Part shown: positions 1 through 5,323 of the stretch, piece by piece
Numbering within the stretch: the stretch's first letter is position 1
How the letters are laid out: every line of letters begins with the position of its first letter
The notes under the pieces: generated by a model
What the model saw: the letters and a program-made list of their open reading frames with translations, nothing else
What the model was told of the DNA's origin: nothing
Databases searched by the model: none
From: Gammaproteobacteria bacterium
Lineage (GTDB): Bacteria > Pseudomonadota > Gammaproteobacteria > Eutrophobiales > Eutrophobiaceae
Direction of reading: 5' to 3'
DNA length: 5,323 nucleotides
Assembly: GCA_018676275.1 (NCBI GenBank)
Contig: JABHFC010000178.1
Location: 1-5,323 of the forward strand
Made by a program: the position numbers and the translations under genes

Positions 1-804
1 ATGTACAAAGCATTTGTTTTGTTCATCGCAACCCGGCAGAACATTATCTTTCAATTCAGCGACTATCCAGGCCATATCCTCCGCAAGTTCGTAGTCATAT
101 GTATTGATGATCCCATCTCCTGATAATGAATTCGCATCAGTTAAGCTTGCCGGCTCGGTATTCTCTTCGGTCGGCTCTGCTTCTGGTTCTGCTTCAACAG
201 TGGGATCCAGCTTTGCCATCGCCTCAGTTGCTTTTTTAGTCATAGACTTTGCTCGTTTCGCCAACCTGTCTGCTTTAGCCTTCATCCTTTTCGCTCTTGA
301 TTTTAATCTGTTCGCCTTCTTCTTATCCGATTGCTTTCCAGTCTGTTTAGCTTTCTCCGTTGCCTTTTCTGCCATTTCTTCTGTATTTTTCGCTTTCTTC
401 TCAGCCTTATCCGCCAGCTTATTAAATCTGTCTGCCTTCGATGATAGTTTCTGGGCAGCCTTCTCTGCTCTCTGTCGAATTCTTTCTGCTTTCGCTTTTG
501 CTTTTTCTTCAGCTGTTAAAGCCCAGGCCTTGTTTATCGGGCTGATATCAAACACCAGAGTATCTTTTGCTTCAGGCGCAGTGGATGCCACAATATAATC
601 AAATATGTCTACCGGCATTTCACCGGTACTGTCATATTCAATCATAAACCGGGTCCTGGCCGCGTCCATAAATAGTCCAATTTCTGCTGCACGTGCCTTA
701 TAGATGTAAGATTTGTAACCGGGGATGGCGATACTGGCAAGGACACCAATTATGGCAACCACCATCATCAGCTCTATTAGTGTAAATCCTTGTTGTTTAT
801 TCAT
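1..804 (-). CDS. Type IV pilin with long Lys/Ala-rich helical insertion (partial, 3' end outside window)
   Basis: An uninterrupted minus-strand frame of 268 codons starts at the ATG at 804-802 and leaves the window at base 1. Residues 1-6 (MNKQQG) form a short basic prepilin leader, expected to be cut by PilD after Gly6. The mature protein then begins FTLIELMMVVAIIGVLASIA, with the conserved Glu5 (E11) and a hydrophobic N-terminal helix at about 7-28, followed by the usual PGYKSY. Residues 29-97 resemble the rest of the alpha-1 helix and the start of a pilin head. Residues 98-199 are Lys/Ala-rich and proline-free (27 K, 9 R, 23 A, 14 D+E), predicted to be one long charged helix. Residues 200-218 are acidic and Pro-rich. 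Residues 219-268 look globular again and contain C259 and C265, a possible disulfide pair. Ordinary pilins are about 130-170 residues, so this one is unusually long. A PilA-like major subunit or a special minor subunit are both possible. No good ribosome binding site is visible; the next upstream ATG meets a stop after three codons. Confidence 0.9.
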   Translation of the reverse strand, partial: MNKQQGFTLIELMMVVAIIGVLASIAIPGYKSYIYKARAAEIGLFMDAARTRFMIEYDSTGEMPVDIFDYIVASTAPEAKDTLVFDISPINKAWALTAEEKAKAKAERIRQRAEKAAQKLSSKADRFNKLADKAEKKAKNTEEMAEKATEKAKQTGKQSDKKKANRLKSRAKRMKAKADRLAKRAKSMTKKATEAMAKLDPTVEAEPEAEPTEENTEPASLTDANSLSGDGIINTYDYELAEDMAWIVAELKDNVLPGCDEQNKCFVH

Positions 805-830
805 TAGATTTATTGATTCATCTTCACGAG

Positions 831-846
831 TAATAATGAGTTATTA
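831..846. repeat. Perfect 6-bp inverted repeat overlapping pilin -10 region
   Basis: TAATAA and TTATTA flank a 4-base TGAG spacer. The repeat overlaps the candidate -10 box of the pilin promoter and the probable transcription start, so it could be an operator. It is short and AT-rich and may be chance. Confidence 0.25.
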
Positions 847-870
847 TGGGATTTGTAACAATAAATACAA
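843..870 (-). promoter_or_regulatory. Candidate sigma-70 promoter for the pilin gene
   Basis: Read on the minus strand, TTGTAT (870-865) is separated by 16 bases from CATAAT (848-843). This would put transcription start about 30 bases before the pilin ATG at 804. The match is fair, not perfect. Pilin genes are often driven by sigma-54 with PilR, but I see no convincing GG-N10-GC element on this strand in 805-1095. Confidence 0.35.
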
Positions 871-896
871 GCTCACAGGCAGTTTTTGAAAGCGAC

Positions 897-908
897 CTGG
901 AATTCCAG
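897..908. repeat. Perfect 12-bp palindrome CTGGAATTCCAG
   Basis: A gap-free 12-base palindrome lies between the divergent pilin and kinase genes, about 27 bases upstream of the candidate pilin -35 box. Its position and symmetry fit a dimeric regulator site, but no specific regulator is recognised. Confidence 0.3.
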
Positions 909-1013
909 ACCTATGCTAGATCGCCGTTATTCCACCCAATGAAAACCTCATATCGCTAGTCGTACCAGAGTGCATATAGTCACTATGTTCTACAGGCACT
1001 TCGACTTGTAAAA

Positions 1014-1044
1014 TTTCCTAATTCCAGCTCGACGAATTAGGAAA
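1014..1044. repeat. Perfect 11-bp inverted repeat upstream of the kinase gene
   Basis: Arms TTTCCTAATTC (1014-1024) and GAATTAGGAAA (1034-1044) are exact reverse complements around a 9-base loop. The repeat ends about 50 bases before the kinase ATG. A further AATTAG half-element occurs at 1082-1087, in the same orientation as the right arm. It could act as an operator or as a hairpin in the kinase 5' leader. On the minus strand the stem runs straight into TTTTAC, a poor terminator tail, and no minus-strand gene lies upstream to be terminated. Confidence 0.5.
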
Positions 1045-1095
1045 GAATGCGTATTGTCATTGTATTCGCTGCTATTACCTCAATTAGACATCTAA

Positions 1096-2877
1096 ATGCA
1101 AGAACACAGGAACTCACTACAACCAGGTTATCGTCTGCACTGGTACGTGATTAAAAAGATTCTGGGGCAGGGCGGCTTTGGCATCACCTATCTTGCTGAG
1201 GATACTAACCTGAATCAGGAGGTGGCAATAAAGGAATATTTACCTGTTGAGTTGGCAATGCGTGAACAGGATGATTCCATTCATCCTGTTTCCGGCGAAT
1301 ATGGTGAACAGTTTAGCTGGGGTCTGGATCGTTTCATGAGCGAGGCGCAAACACTGGCGCAGTTCAAACATTCAAATATTGTACGTGTACTGACTGTTTT
1401 TCCTGAAAATAATACTGCCTATATGATCATGGAATATGAAAATGGTCAGGCTATGCATGAGTTATTAAAAAAGAGGAAAACTTTAAGTGAAAATGAAATT
1501 AAACTAATTCTTCTTCCCATTCTTGACGGTTTGGAGCAGGTGCACAAGGCCGGATTTATCCATCGTGATATCAAACCGCCGAATATCTTTATACGAACTG
1601 ACGGCTCCCCTGTCTTGCTCGACTTTGGATCTGCCCGGCATGCTTTGGGTGAGCAAACACGAACACTCACAAGTTTGGTTTCACCAGGCTTTGCTCCTTT
1701 TGAGCAATATGTAAGCAAAAGTGACAAACAGGGACCCTGGACAGATATTTACGGTTTAGGGGCTACCTTGTATCGATCTGCCGTCGGTCGTTCTCCGGCG
1801 GAAGCGATGGATCGTAGTGAAGCACTATTGCATACCAGCAGAGATTCCTTTGTTGGCGCTGCTGAAATTAATCCTGATGGATATTCGAAATATTTTCTCG
1901 AAGCTATTGATCATGCACTCGCCTTTAAATCAGATGAGAGGCCACAATCTGTAGGCCAATGGCGAGCAGAACTTACTCAATCGTCGAGTGAGGAACTGTT
2001 TGCTGAGGCCGCAACACTACAGATTCCTCCTTCAAATAGATTTTCAGCAGAGAATTTGGACGATCAGAATTCCGCCAGCACTACAATCAAAACAGAAGCA
2101 CTGACCAGTGTCGGCGAAGAGGCTGGTATCGTAGAAAAACCCCGACGCTGGTATCGCAAACCAATAAAAGTGCTTGCGGTTGTATTTGGCATTTTATTTC
2201 TACTGGCAATACTGGATGATGAGAACAAAAAGAATACAAACGAAAAGCAGGTGGCAGAAGAACCCGATATTACAGAAAACTTGCTACAGGAAGCAGCTAA
2301 AGATGTGCACGCACTACGCCTGACCTCGCCCGAAGGAAACAATGCACTTGAAAAATACCATCAAGTTTTAGACCGTAACCCGGATAATGAAGCTGCACAA
2401 ACCGGCATTAAAAATGTTGCTGACAAATATTTGCAGTTGGCAGGCAGATCATTGCGGAAAATGGAATTGCCACAAGCTTCAACTTATGTGGACAAAGCTG
2501 AAAGCTTGTATAGTGCGCATCCTCAAATCCAGGTTTTGAGAAATACTATCGCCAGACAACAAACGCAAAAACAGGTATCAGATAGAGTAATTGGCGACAC
2601 TTTACCAACTAAATCTACAGACTTGATTGATAGTAGTGAGAGAAGAAAACTGGCACGGATCCAGAGACAACTTGCTCGAAATCCGGGTAACCAACAGGCA
2701 AAACAGGAACTACGCAAACTGGCAAGTAAATATGAATCTTCAGTAAAAAAGGCATTACAGGAAAAGAATTACAATCTCGCCGAAACATATGTTTTGGAGA
2801 TGCTGGAAATTGCGCCAGATAACAAAAAACTGCAGGAATCTCTGAAGGTGATAAGAGCAGGGAAAGATACTGAATAA
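1096..2877 (+). CDS. Transmembrane Hanks-type Ser/Thr protein kinase with duplicated TPR-like C-terminal domain
   Basis: This 593-residue protein should phosphorylate Ser/Thr on target proteins from the inner face of the membrane. Residues about 12-295 form the kinase domain with its key elements intact: Gly loop GQGGFG (24-29), ATP lysine K46 in VAIKEYLP, helix-C glutamate E83, catalytic loop HRDIKPPN (156-163, base D158), DFG (176-178), activation segment with T188/T190/T192/S193 ending in APFEQY (200-205), D217, and R282. Residues about 296-350 are a polar linker. A basic stretch (RRWYRK) precedes one membrane helix at about 357-373, so the kinase is cytoplasmic and residues 374-593 lie outside. 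That outer part holds two related helical repeats (from 428 and from 529) resembling TPRs and may sense or bind something. The start is fixed by a TAA directly before the ATG; no Shine-Dalgarno is evident. It is divergent from the pilin and 40 bases ahead of the nitroreductase. Targets are unknown. Confidence 0.93.
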   Translation: MQEHRNSLQPGYRLHWYVIKKILGQGGFGITYLAEDTNLNQEVAIKEYLPVELAMREQDDSIHPVSGEYGEQFSWGLDRFMSEAQTLAQFKHSNIVRVLTVFPENNTAYMIMEYENGQAMHELLKKRKTLSENEIKLILLPILDGLEQVHKAGFIHRDIKPPNIFIRTDGSPVLLDFGSARHALGEQTRTLTSLVSPGFAPFEQYVSKSDKQGPWTDIYGLGATLYRSAVGRSPAEAMDRSEALLHTSRDSFVGAAEINPDGYSKYFLEAIDHALAFKSDERPQSVGQWRAELTQSSSEELFAEAATLQIPPSNRFSAENLDDQNSASTTIKTEALTSVGEEAGIVEKPRRWYRKPIKVLAVVFGILFLLAILDDENKKNTNEKQVAEEPDITENLLQEAAKDVHALRLTSPEGNNALEKYHQVLDRNPDNEAAQTGIKNVADKYLQLAGRSLRKMELPQASTYVDKAESLYSAHPQIQVLRNTIARQQTQKQVSDRVIGDTLPTKSTDLIDSSERRKLARIQRQLARNPGNQQAKQELRKLASKYESSVKKALQEKNYNLAETYVLEMLEIAPDNKKLQESLKVIRAGKDTE

Positions 2878-2917
2878 TGTTTGAGCAAAACAGTCCATCA
2901 CGATTGAGAATACGAGA

Positions 2918-3472
2918 ATGTCATCGTCAATAGCAGATATCATCAAAAACAGGCGAACCATACACCAGTTCAAAGCGAACGAAAGGCCACCTGTTGAATT
3001 GATACAACAAGCAATTGAACATGGCATTTGGGCTCCCAACCATCACACAACTCAACCCTGGCACTTTCATTTGATTGGGCCTGAGACCAAGGAGCATATC
3101 TGTCAGTTAAATGCCGCTTTGGCAGCCGAAAAGAAAGGCGAAAAGGCTGCCGAGATTAAATTGAGACGCTGGCGTGAAATACCCGGTTGGTTACTATTGA
3201 GTTGCGATATTTCTGGCGATGAGCTCAGGGATCAGGAAGACTATGCCGCTTGCTGCTGTGTAGCGCAAAACCTGTCCCTGTATTTATGGGATAAGGGTGT
3301 TGGAATGAAGTGGACGACCGGTGCCGTGACGAGGAATGAGCGTTTTTATGAAATGTTCGGACTTGATCCAGAATATCGTCAGGTCGTCGGTCTTTTCTGG
3401 TATGGTTATCCTGAGGAAATTCCGCAGGGAACACGCTTAACACTGAGTGAAATTCTGGATATCCTGCCTTGA
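2918..3472 (+). CDS. Small nitroreductase-family FMN oxidoreductase (YdjA-like)
   Basis: This 184-residue protein matches the minimal nitroreductase fold of E. coli YdjA (183 residues as I recall). These are FMN enzymes that use NAD(P)H to reduce nitro compounds, quinones or related acceptors in the cytoplasm. N-terminal NRRTIHQF (11-18) supplies the usual Arg pair for FMN phosphate; APNHHTTQPWHF (39-50) is the second cofactor motif; TTGAVTR (133-139) and VVGLFWYGYP fit the C-terminal FMN and dimer region. An unusual run of three cysteines sits at 112-114 in the DYAACCCVAQN helix. GAGAA-like purines (2906-2910), seven bases before the ATG, support the start. It lies 40 bases after the kinase on the same strand with no clear terminator between them, so co-transcription is plausible. 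The physiological substrate cannot be told from sequence. Confidence 0.9.
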   Translation: MSSSIADIIKNRRTIHQFKANERPPVELIQQAIEHGIWAPNHHTTQPWHFHLIGPETKEHICQLNAALAAEKKGEKAAEIKLRRWREIPGWLLLSCDISGDELRDQEDYAACCCVAQNLSLYLWDKGVGMKWTTGAVTRNERFYEMFGLDPEYRQVVGLFWYGYPEEIPQGTRLTLSEILDILP

Positions 3473-3590
3473 TTGTATTTGCTTGCTTCATTGTTCCGGT
3501 CTATTTGCCAAAAGTCTGTACAGATGGACGTCAATTTGCGACTTGTTGATGTTTTCTTAATTTCAATCAATAAAATGGCTAAACAAATCC

Positions 3591-3619
3591 GTGTCTGGCA
3601 TGGCTGATGCCTGTATAAT
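3591..3619 (+). promoter_or_regulatory. Candidate promoter of the nuo operon
   Basis: A perfect TATAAT -10 box (3614-3619) has, 17 bases upstream, the weak -35 element GTGTCT (3 of 6 matches). The spacer contains the inverted repeat GGCAT-GGCTG-ATGCC (3597-3611). The predicted start near 3626 would leave a leader of about 75 bases before nuoA. No other element this good lies between the nitroreductase stop and nuoA. Confidence 0.5.
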
Positions 3620-3685
3620 CGCAAGCCTGAATTCATAGATATGTCTTTAACTTCATAGCGATGACGGTATTATCCCGAGCCTGAA
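3613..3685 (+). repeat. Imperfect 19-bp direct repeat in the nuo leader/promoter region
   Basis: Bases 3613-3631 and 3667-3685 match at 16 of 19 positions and are offset by 54. Both copies start with a -10-like hexamer (TATAAT and TATTAT) and end in AGCCTGAA. The second copy may be a second promoter element or a repeated regulator site; its -35 region is poor. Confidence 0.45.
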
Positions 3686-3687
3686 AA

Positions 3688-3702
3688 ATGATTGAGCAAT
3701 AA
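3688..3702 (+). other. Four-codon mini-ORF overlapping the nuoA start codon
   Basis: ATG ATT GAG CAA TAA (MIEQ) ends with a stop that shares one base with the nuoA ATG (TAATG). The GAG inside it is at good Shine-Dalgarno distance for nuoA. It may be chance; if translated it could couple initiation to nuoA. Confidence 0.2.
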
Positions 3703-4058
3703 TGCTGGAAAATTACTTACCAATTTTGATATTTCTCGTGCTCGGACTTGGTCTGGGCATAGTCATGTTTGTTCTGGGCTATTTTCTTGGCCCGAACCGT
3801 CCGGACAGCGAAAAAGCTTCACCCTATGAGTGTGGCTTTGAAGCATTTGAAGATGCGCATATGAAATTTGACGTGCGCTACTACCTGATAGCCATTATGT
3901 TCATTATTTTCGATCTTGAAATTGCCTTTCTTTTCCCCTGGGCAGTCGCTCTGGATGGAATCGGCATGGCAGGGTTTTGGGCGATGATGATATTTCTTGG
4001 GGAACTGGTAGTCGGTTATATATATTGCTGGAGAAAAGGAGCTTTGGAATGGGAGTAG
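3702..4058 (+). CDS. nuoA: NADH-quinone oxidoreductase subunit A
   Basis: NuoA (118 residues) is a small membrane subunit of complex I, next to the quinone cavity where the peripheral and membrane arms meet. Three membrane helices are visible at about 6-28, 60-80 and 88-109. The first loop carries the family signature YECGFE (42-47), which includes the cysteine used as a conformational marker in complex I studies. Acidic residues inside or near the membrane, D71 and E73 in FDLEIAF and E101 in FLGELV, correspond to conserved carboxylates of the family. The length is normal. The start is supported by GAG (3694-3696) five bases upstream and by an in-frame stop shortly before. It is first in the operon and its end overlaps nuoB by 10 bases. 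Confidence 0.97.
   Translation: MLENYLPILIFLVLGLGLGIVMFVLGYFLGPNRPDSEKASPYECGFEAFEDAHMKFDVRYYLIAIMFIIFDLEIAFLFPWAVALDGIGMAGFWAMMIFLGELVVGYIYCWRKGALEWE
4036..4041 (+). promoter_or_regulatory. Strong Shine-Dalgarno setting the nuoB start
   Basis: AAGGAG lies seven bases before the ATG at 4049, inside the nuoA coding sequence. It identifies 4049 as the nuoB start rather than the longer open frame beginning at 3977, whose extra 24 residues would not match NuoB and would sit entirely over nuoA. Confidence 0.85.
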
Positions 4059-4534
4059 ACGAGCAGATTGACGATCGCAATTTCGCCGTCACCACGGTTG
4101 ATAATGTAGTTAACTGGGCACGCACAGGTTCCATGTGGCCGATGACCTTTGGCCTCGCTTGCTGTGCTGTAGAAATGATGCACGCTGGCGCAGCCCGATA
4201 TGATCTGGATCGCTTTGGTATCATTTTCCGGCCCAGTCCACGCCAGTCAGATGTCATGATTGTTGCCGGAACACTGGTTAACAAGATGGCACCCGCCTTA
4301 CGTAAAGTTTACGACCAGATGTCAGAACCCAGATGGGTGATATCGATGGGATCCTGCGCCAACGGCGGAGGTTATTATCATTATTCCTATGCGGTTGTGC
4401 GTGGTTGTGACCGAATCGTTCCGGTCGACATCTATGTGCCCGGTTGTCCGCCAACTGCGGAAGCCCTTTTGTTCGGAATTATCCAGCTACAAAAGAAAAT
4501 CAAACGTACTGGTCAAAACACTTTTTCACGATAA
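4049..4534 (+). CDS. nuoB: NADH-quinone oxidoreductase subunit B (cluster N2 subunit)
   Basis: NuoB (161 residues) carries the terminal iron-sulfur cluster N2, which passes electrons to quinone in complex I. All four expected ligands are present: the tandem pair C38-C39 in GLACCAVEMM, C103 in GSCANGGG and C133 in PGCPP. Flanking family sequence is strongly conserved (WARTGSMWPMTFG, RPSPRQSDVMIVAGT, VDIYVPGCPPTAEALL). The ATG at 4049 overlaps the last 10 bases of nuoA, has a good AAGGAG site, and gives a usual NuoB N-terminus beginning MGVDEQ. The overlap suggests translational coupling with nuoA. nuoC begins 21 bases after the stop. Confidence 0.97.
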   Translation: MGVDEQIDDRNFAVTTVDNVVNWARTGSMWPMTFGLACCAVEMMHAGAARYDLDRFGIIFRPSPRQSDVMIVAGTLVNKMAPALRKVYDQMSEPRWVISMGSCANGGGYYHYSYAVVRGCDRIVPVDIYVPGCPPTAEALLFGIIQLQKKIKRTGQNTFSR

Positions 4535-4555
4535 TCAGCTCTGCATTACACGAAA

Positions 4556-5248
4556 ATGACAACATCATTGGAAATGTTTCACGATCAGTTACGTCAGCGA
4601 TTTGATGACAAGTTACTTTCATCAGCGCTGGCTAACGATCAGGTGACGCTGGAACTGGAGCCGAAAAATCTGATTGAGGTTTGTTCTGCTTTGCGCGATG
4701 AAGATGCATTCCAGTTTAGCCAGTTGTCAGATCTTTGTGGTCTGGATTACCTGACTTACGGGCAGTCGGATTGGGAAACTCAGGATACTACCAGTACCGG
4801 ATTTAGCCGCGGAGTTAGCGTTGACAGCATCAATGAAAATCAGAATATGCATGCCAGGTTTTGCGTGGTTTATCATCTACTGTCTGTAAACCACAATCGC
4901 CGCCTGAGAGTACGTTGTATTATTAAAGAAGAGCCGCCACGAGTAACATCTGTTGTGTCTATCTGGGCATCCGCAAACTGGTTTGAAAGAGAGGCTTTTG
5001 ATCTTTTCGGCATTCTGTTCGACGGTCATCCTGATCTGCGCCGCATTTTGACGGATTATGGTTTCATTGGACATCCCTTCCGCAAAGATTTTCCGCTCGA
5101 AGGTAATGTTGAAGTACGTTATGACCCGGATAAAGGTCGCGTGGTTTATCAACCCGTAACAATTAAAAACCGAACACTGGTACCAAGGGTGATCAGAAAA
5201 GATAATCGCTATGAAAAAAGTGAAGAGTTGAAAAGCGAAAGTGAATAG
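4556..5248 (+). CDS. nuoC: NADH-quinone oxidoreductase subunit C (30 kDa subunit)
   Basis: NuoC (230 residues) is a cofactor-free subunit of the peripheral arm that packs against NuoD near cluster N2. The complex I 30 kDa signature is intact at 144-164 (ERE, then D149, H158, R162), followed by RRILTDYGFIGHPFRKDFPL through residue 181. The N-terminal half has the usual DLCGLDYLTYG (59-69) and VVYHLLSVNHNRRLRVR. Between them, residues about 70-98 form a polar insertion including TGFSRGV, as in some gammaproteobacterial NuoC proteins. The protein is separate, not fused to NuoD. The start at 4556 has only a weak purine stretch (CGAAA) before it; the next in-frame Met is residue 7, so a slightly shorter protein is possible. 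Confidence 0.96.
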   Translation: MTTSLEMFHDQLRQRFDDKLLSSALANDQVTLELEPKNLIEVCSALRDEDAFQFSQLSDLCGLDYLTYGQSDWETQDTTSTGFSRGVSVDSINENQNMHARFCVVYHLLSVNHNRRLRVRCIIKEEPPRVTSVVSIWASANWFEREAFDLFGILFDGHPDLRRILTDYGFIGHPFRKDFPLEGNVEVRYDPDKGRVVYQPVTIKNRTLVPRVIRKDNRYEKSEELKSESE

Positions 5249-5318
5249 CCAAAAATCAGGGTCTGTTTGTCTTCCATCTTCACCACTGTTGAGTCTGAAA
5301 AAGCGCCAATCAAGGTGC

Positions 5319-5323
5319 GAGGA
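5319..5323 (+). promoter_or_regulatory. Probable Shine-Dalgarno of the next gene (expected nuoD)
   Basis: The window ends in GAGGA. The 75 bases after nuoC contain no ATG and no recognisable coding sequence, so the next gene most likely starts just beyond the edge. By operon order it should be nuoD; this is inferred, not seen. Confidence 0.5.

Noticed and set aside
104..598. Plus-strand open frame of 164 codons rich in Phe, Ala and Ser
   Set aside because: It lies antisense to the pilin. Its odd composition is what the complement of Lys/Ala/Glu codons produces, and the minus frame has a clear pilin signature.
976..986. Inverted repeat ATAGT-C-ACTAT in the pilin-kinase intergenic region
   Set aside because: Only five base pairs, expected by chance in AT-rich spacer DNA.
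2064..2342. Minus-strand open frame opposite the kinase transmembrane region
   Set aside because: Shadow of the kinase coding sequence. Low-complexity Ser/Phe composition and no ribosome site considered convincing.
3515..3524. 10-bp palindrome TCTGTACAGA after the nitroreductase, considered as a LexA box or terminator
   Set aside because: The classical CTGT-N8-ACAG spacing is absent and there is no following T-run. Too short to call.
3977..4048. Extended N-terminus for nuoB beginning 24 codons upstream
   Set aside because: The extra sequence overlaps nuoA, has no NuoB similarity and no good ribosome site, while the ATG at 4049 has AAGGAG at ideal spacing.
3904..4284. Minus-strand open frame of 126 codons
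   Set aside because: Antisense to the end of nuoA and the first half of nuoB, with no recognisable domain.
5249..5323. Open plus-strand frame after nuoC considered as the start of nuoD
   Set aside because: No ATG is present and the translated sequence does not resemble a NuoD N-terminus. The terminal GAGGA suggests the start lies outside the window.

Overview
The window looks like a chromosomal segment of a gammaproteobacterium. It carries the start of a complex I operon in the order nuoA-nuoB-nuoC, with nuoC as a separate gene. In enterobacteria and Pseudomonas nuoC is fused to nuoD, so those groups are unlikely. The NuoC sequence, with its long middle insertion containing a TGFSRGV-like stretch, resembles the form I recall from Xanthomonas-like gammaproteobacteria. 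A classical type IV pilin and a Hanks-type Ser/Thr kinase of the VAIKEYLP/APFEQY type also fit. Genus or species cannot be named from the sequence alone.

Layout. Bases 1-804 (minus strand) hold the first 268 codons of a type IV pilin that runs off the left edge. It has a textbook prepilin leader, but its globular part is interrupted by about 100 residues of Lys/Ala-rich predicted helix followed by an acidic Pro/Glu tract. Bases 805-1095 are a divergent intergenic region with a candidate pilin promoter and several perfect inverted repeats. Bases 1096-2877 (plus) encode a membrane-anchored Ser/Thr kinase with a duplicated helical, TPR-like extracytoplasmic domain. A small YdjA-like nitroreductase (2918-3472) follows 40 bases later and may be co-transcribed with it. 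Bases 3473-3701 are a second intergenic region, with a TATAAT-containing promoter candidate, a repeated promoter-like module and a four-codon mini-ORF. nuoA (3702-4058), nuoB (4049-4534) and nuoC (4556-5248) follow. The last bases appear to be the ribosome binding site of the next gene, expected to be nuoD.

How the genes relate. NuoA is part of the membrane arm of NADH:quinone oxidoreductase. NuoB, which carries cluster N2, and NuoC belong to the connecting part of the peripheral arm; together these genes start a housekeeping respiratory operon. The left half is more accessory in character: an unusual pilin divergently transcribed from a transmembrane kinase with a putative external sensor. 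A functional link between pilin and kinase is only an inference from the shared intergenic region. The most unusual item is the pilin with its highly basic helical insertion, which lies opposite a spurious plus-strand open frame and is easy to miss.
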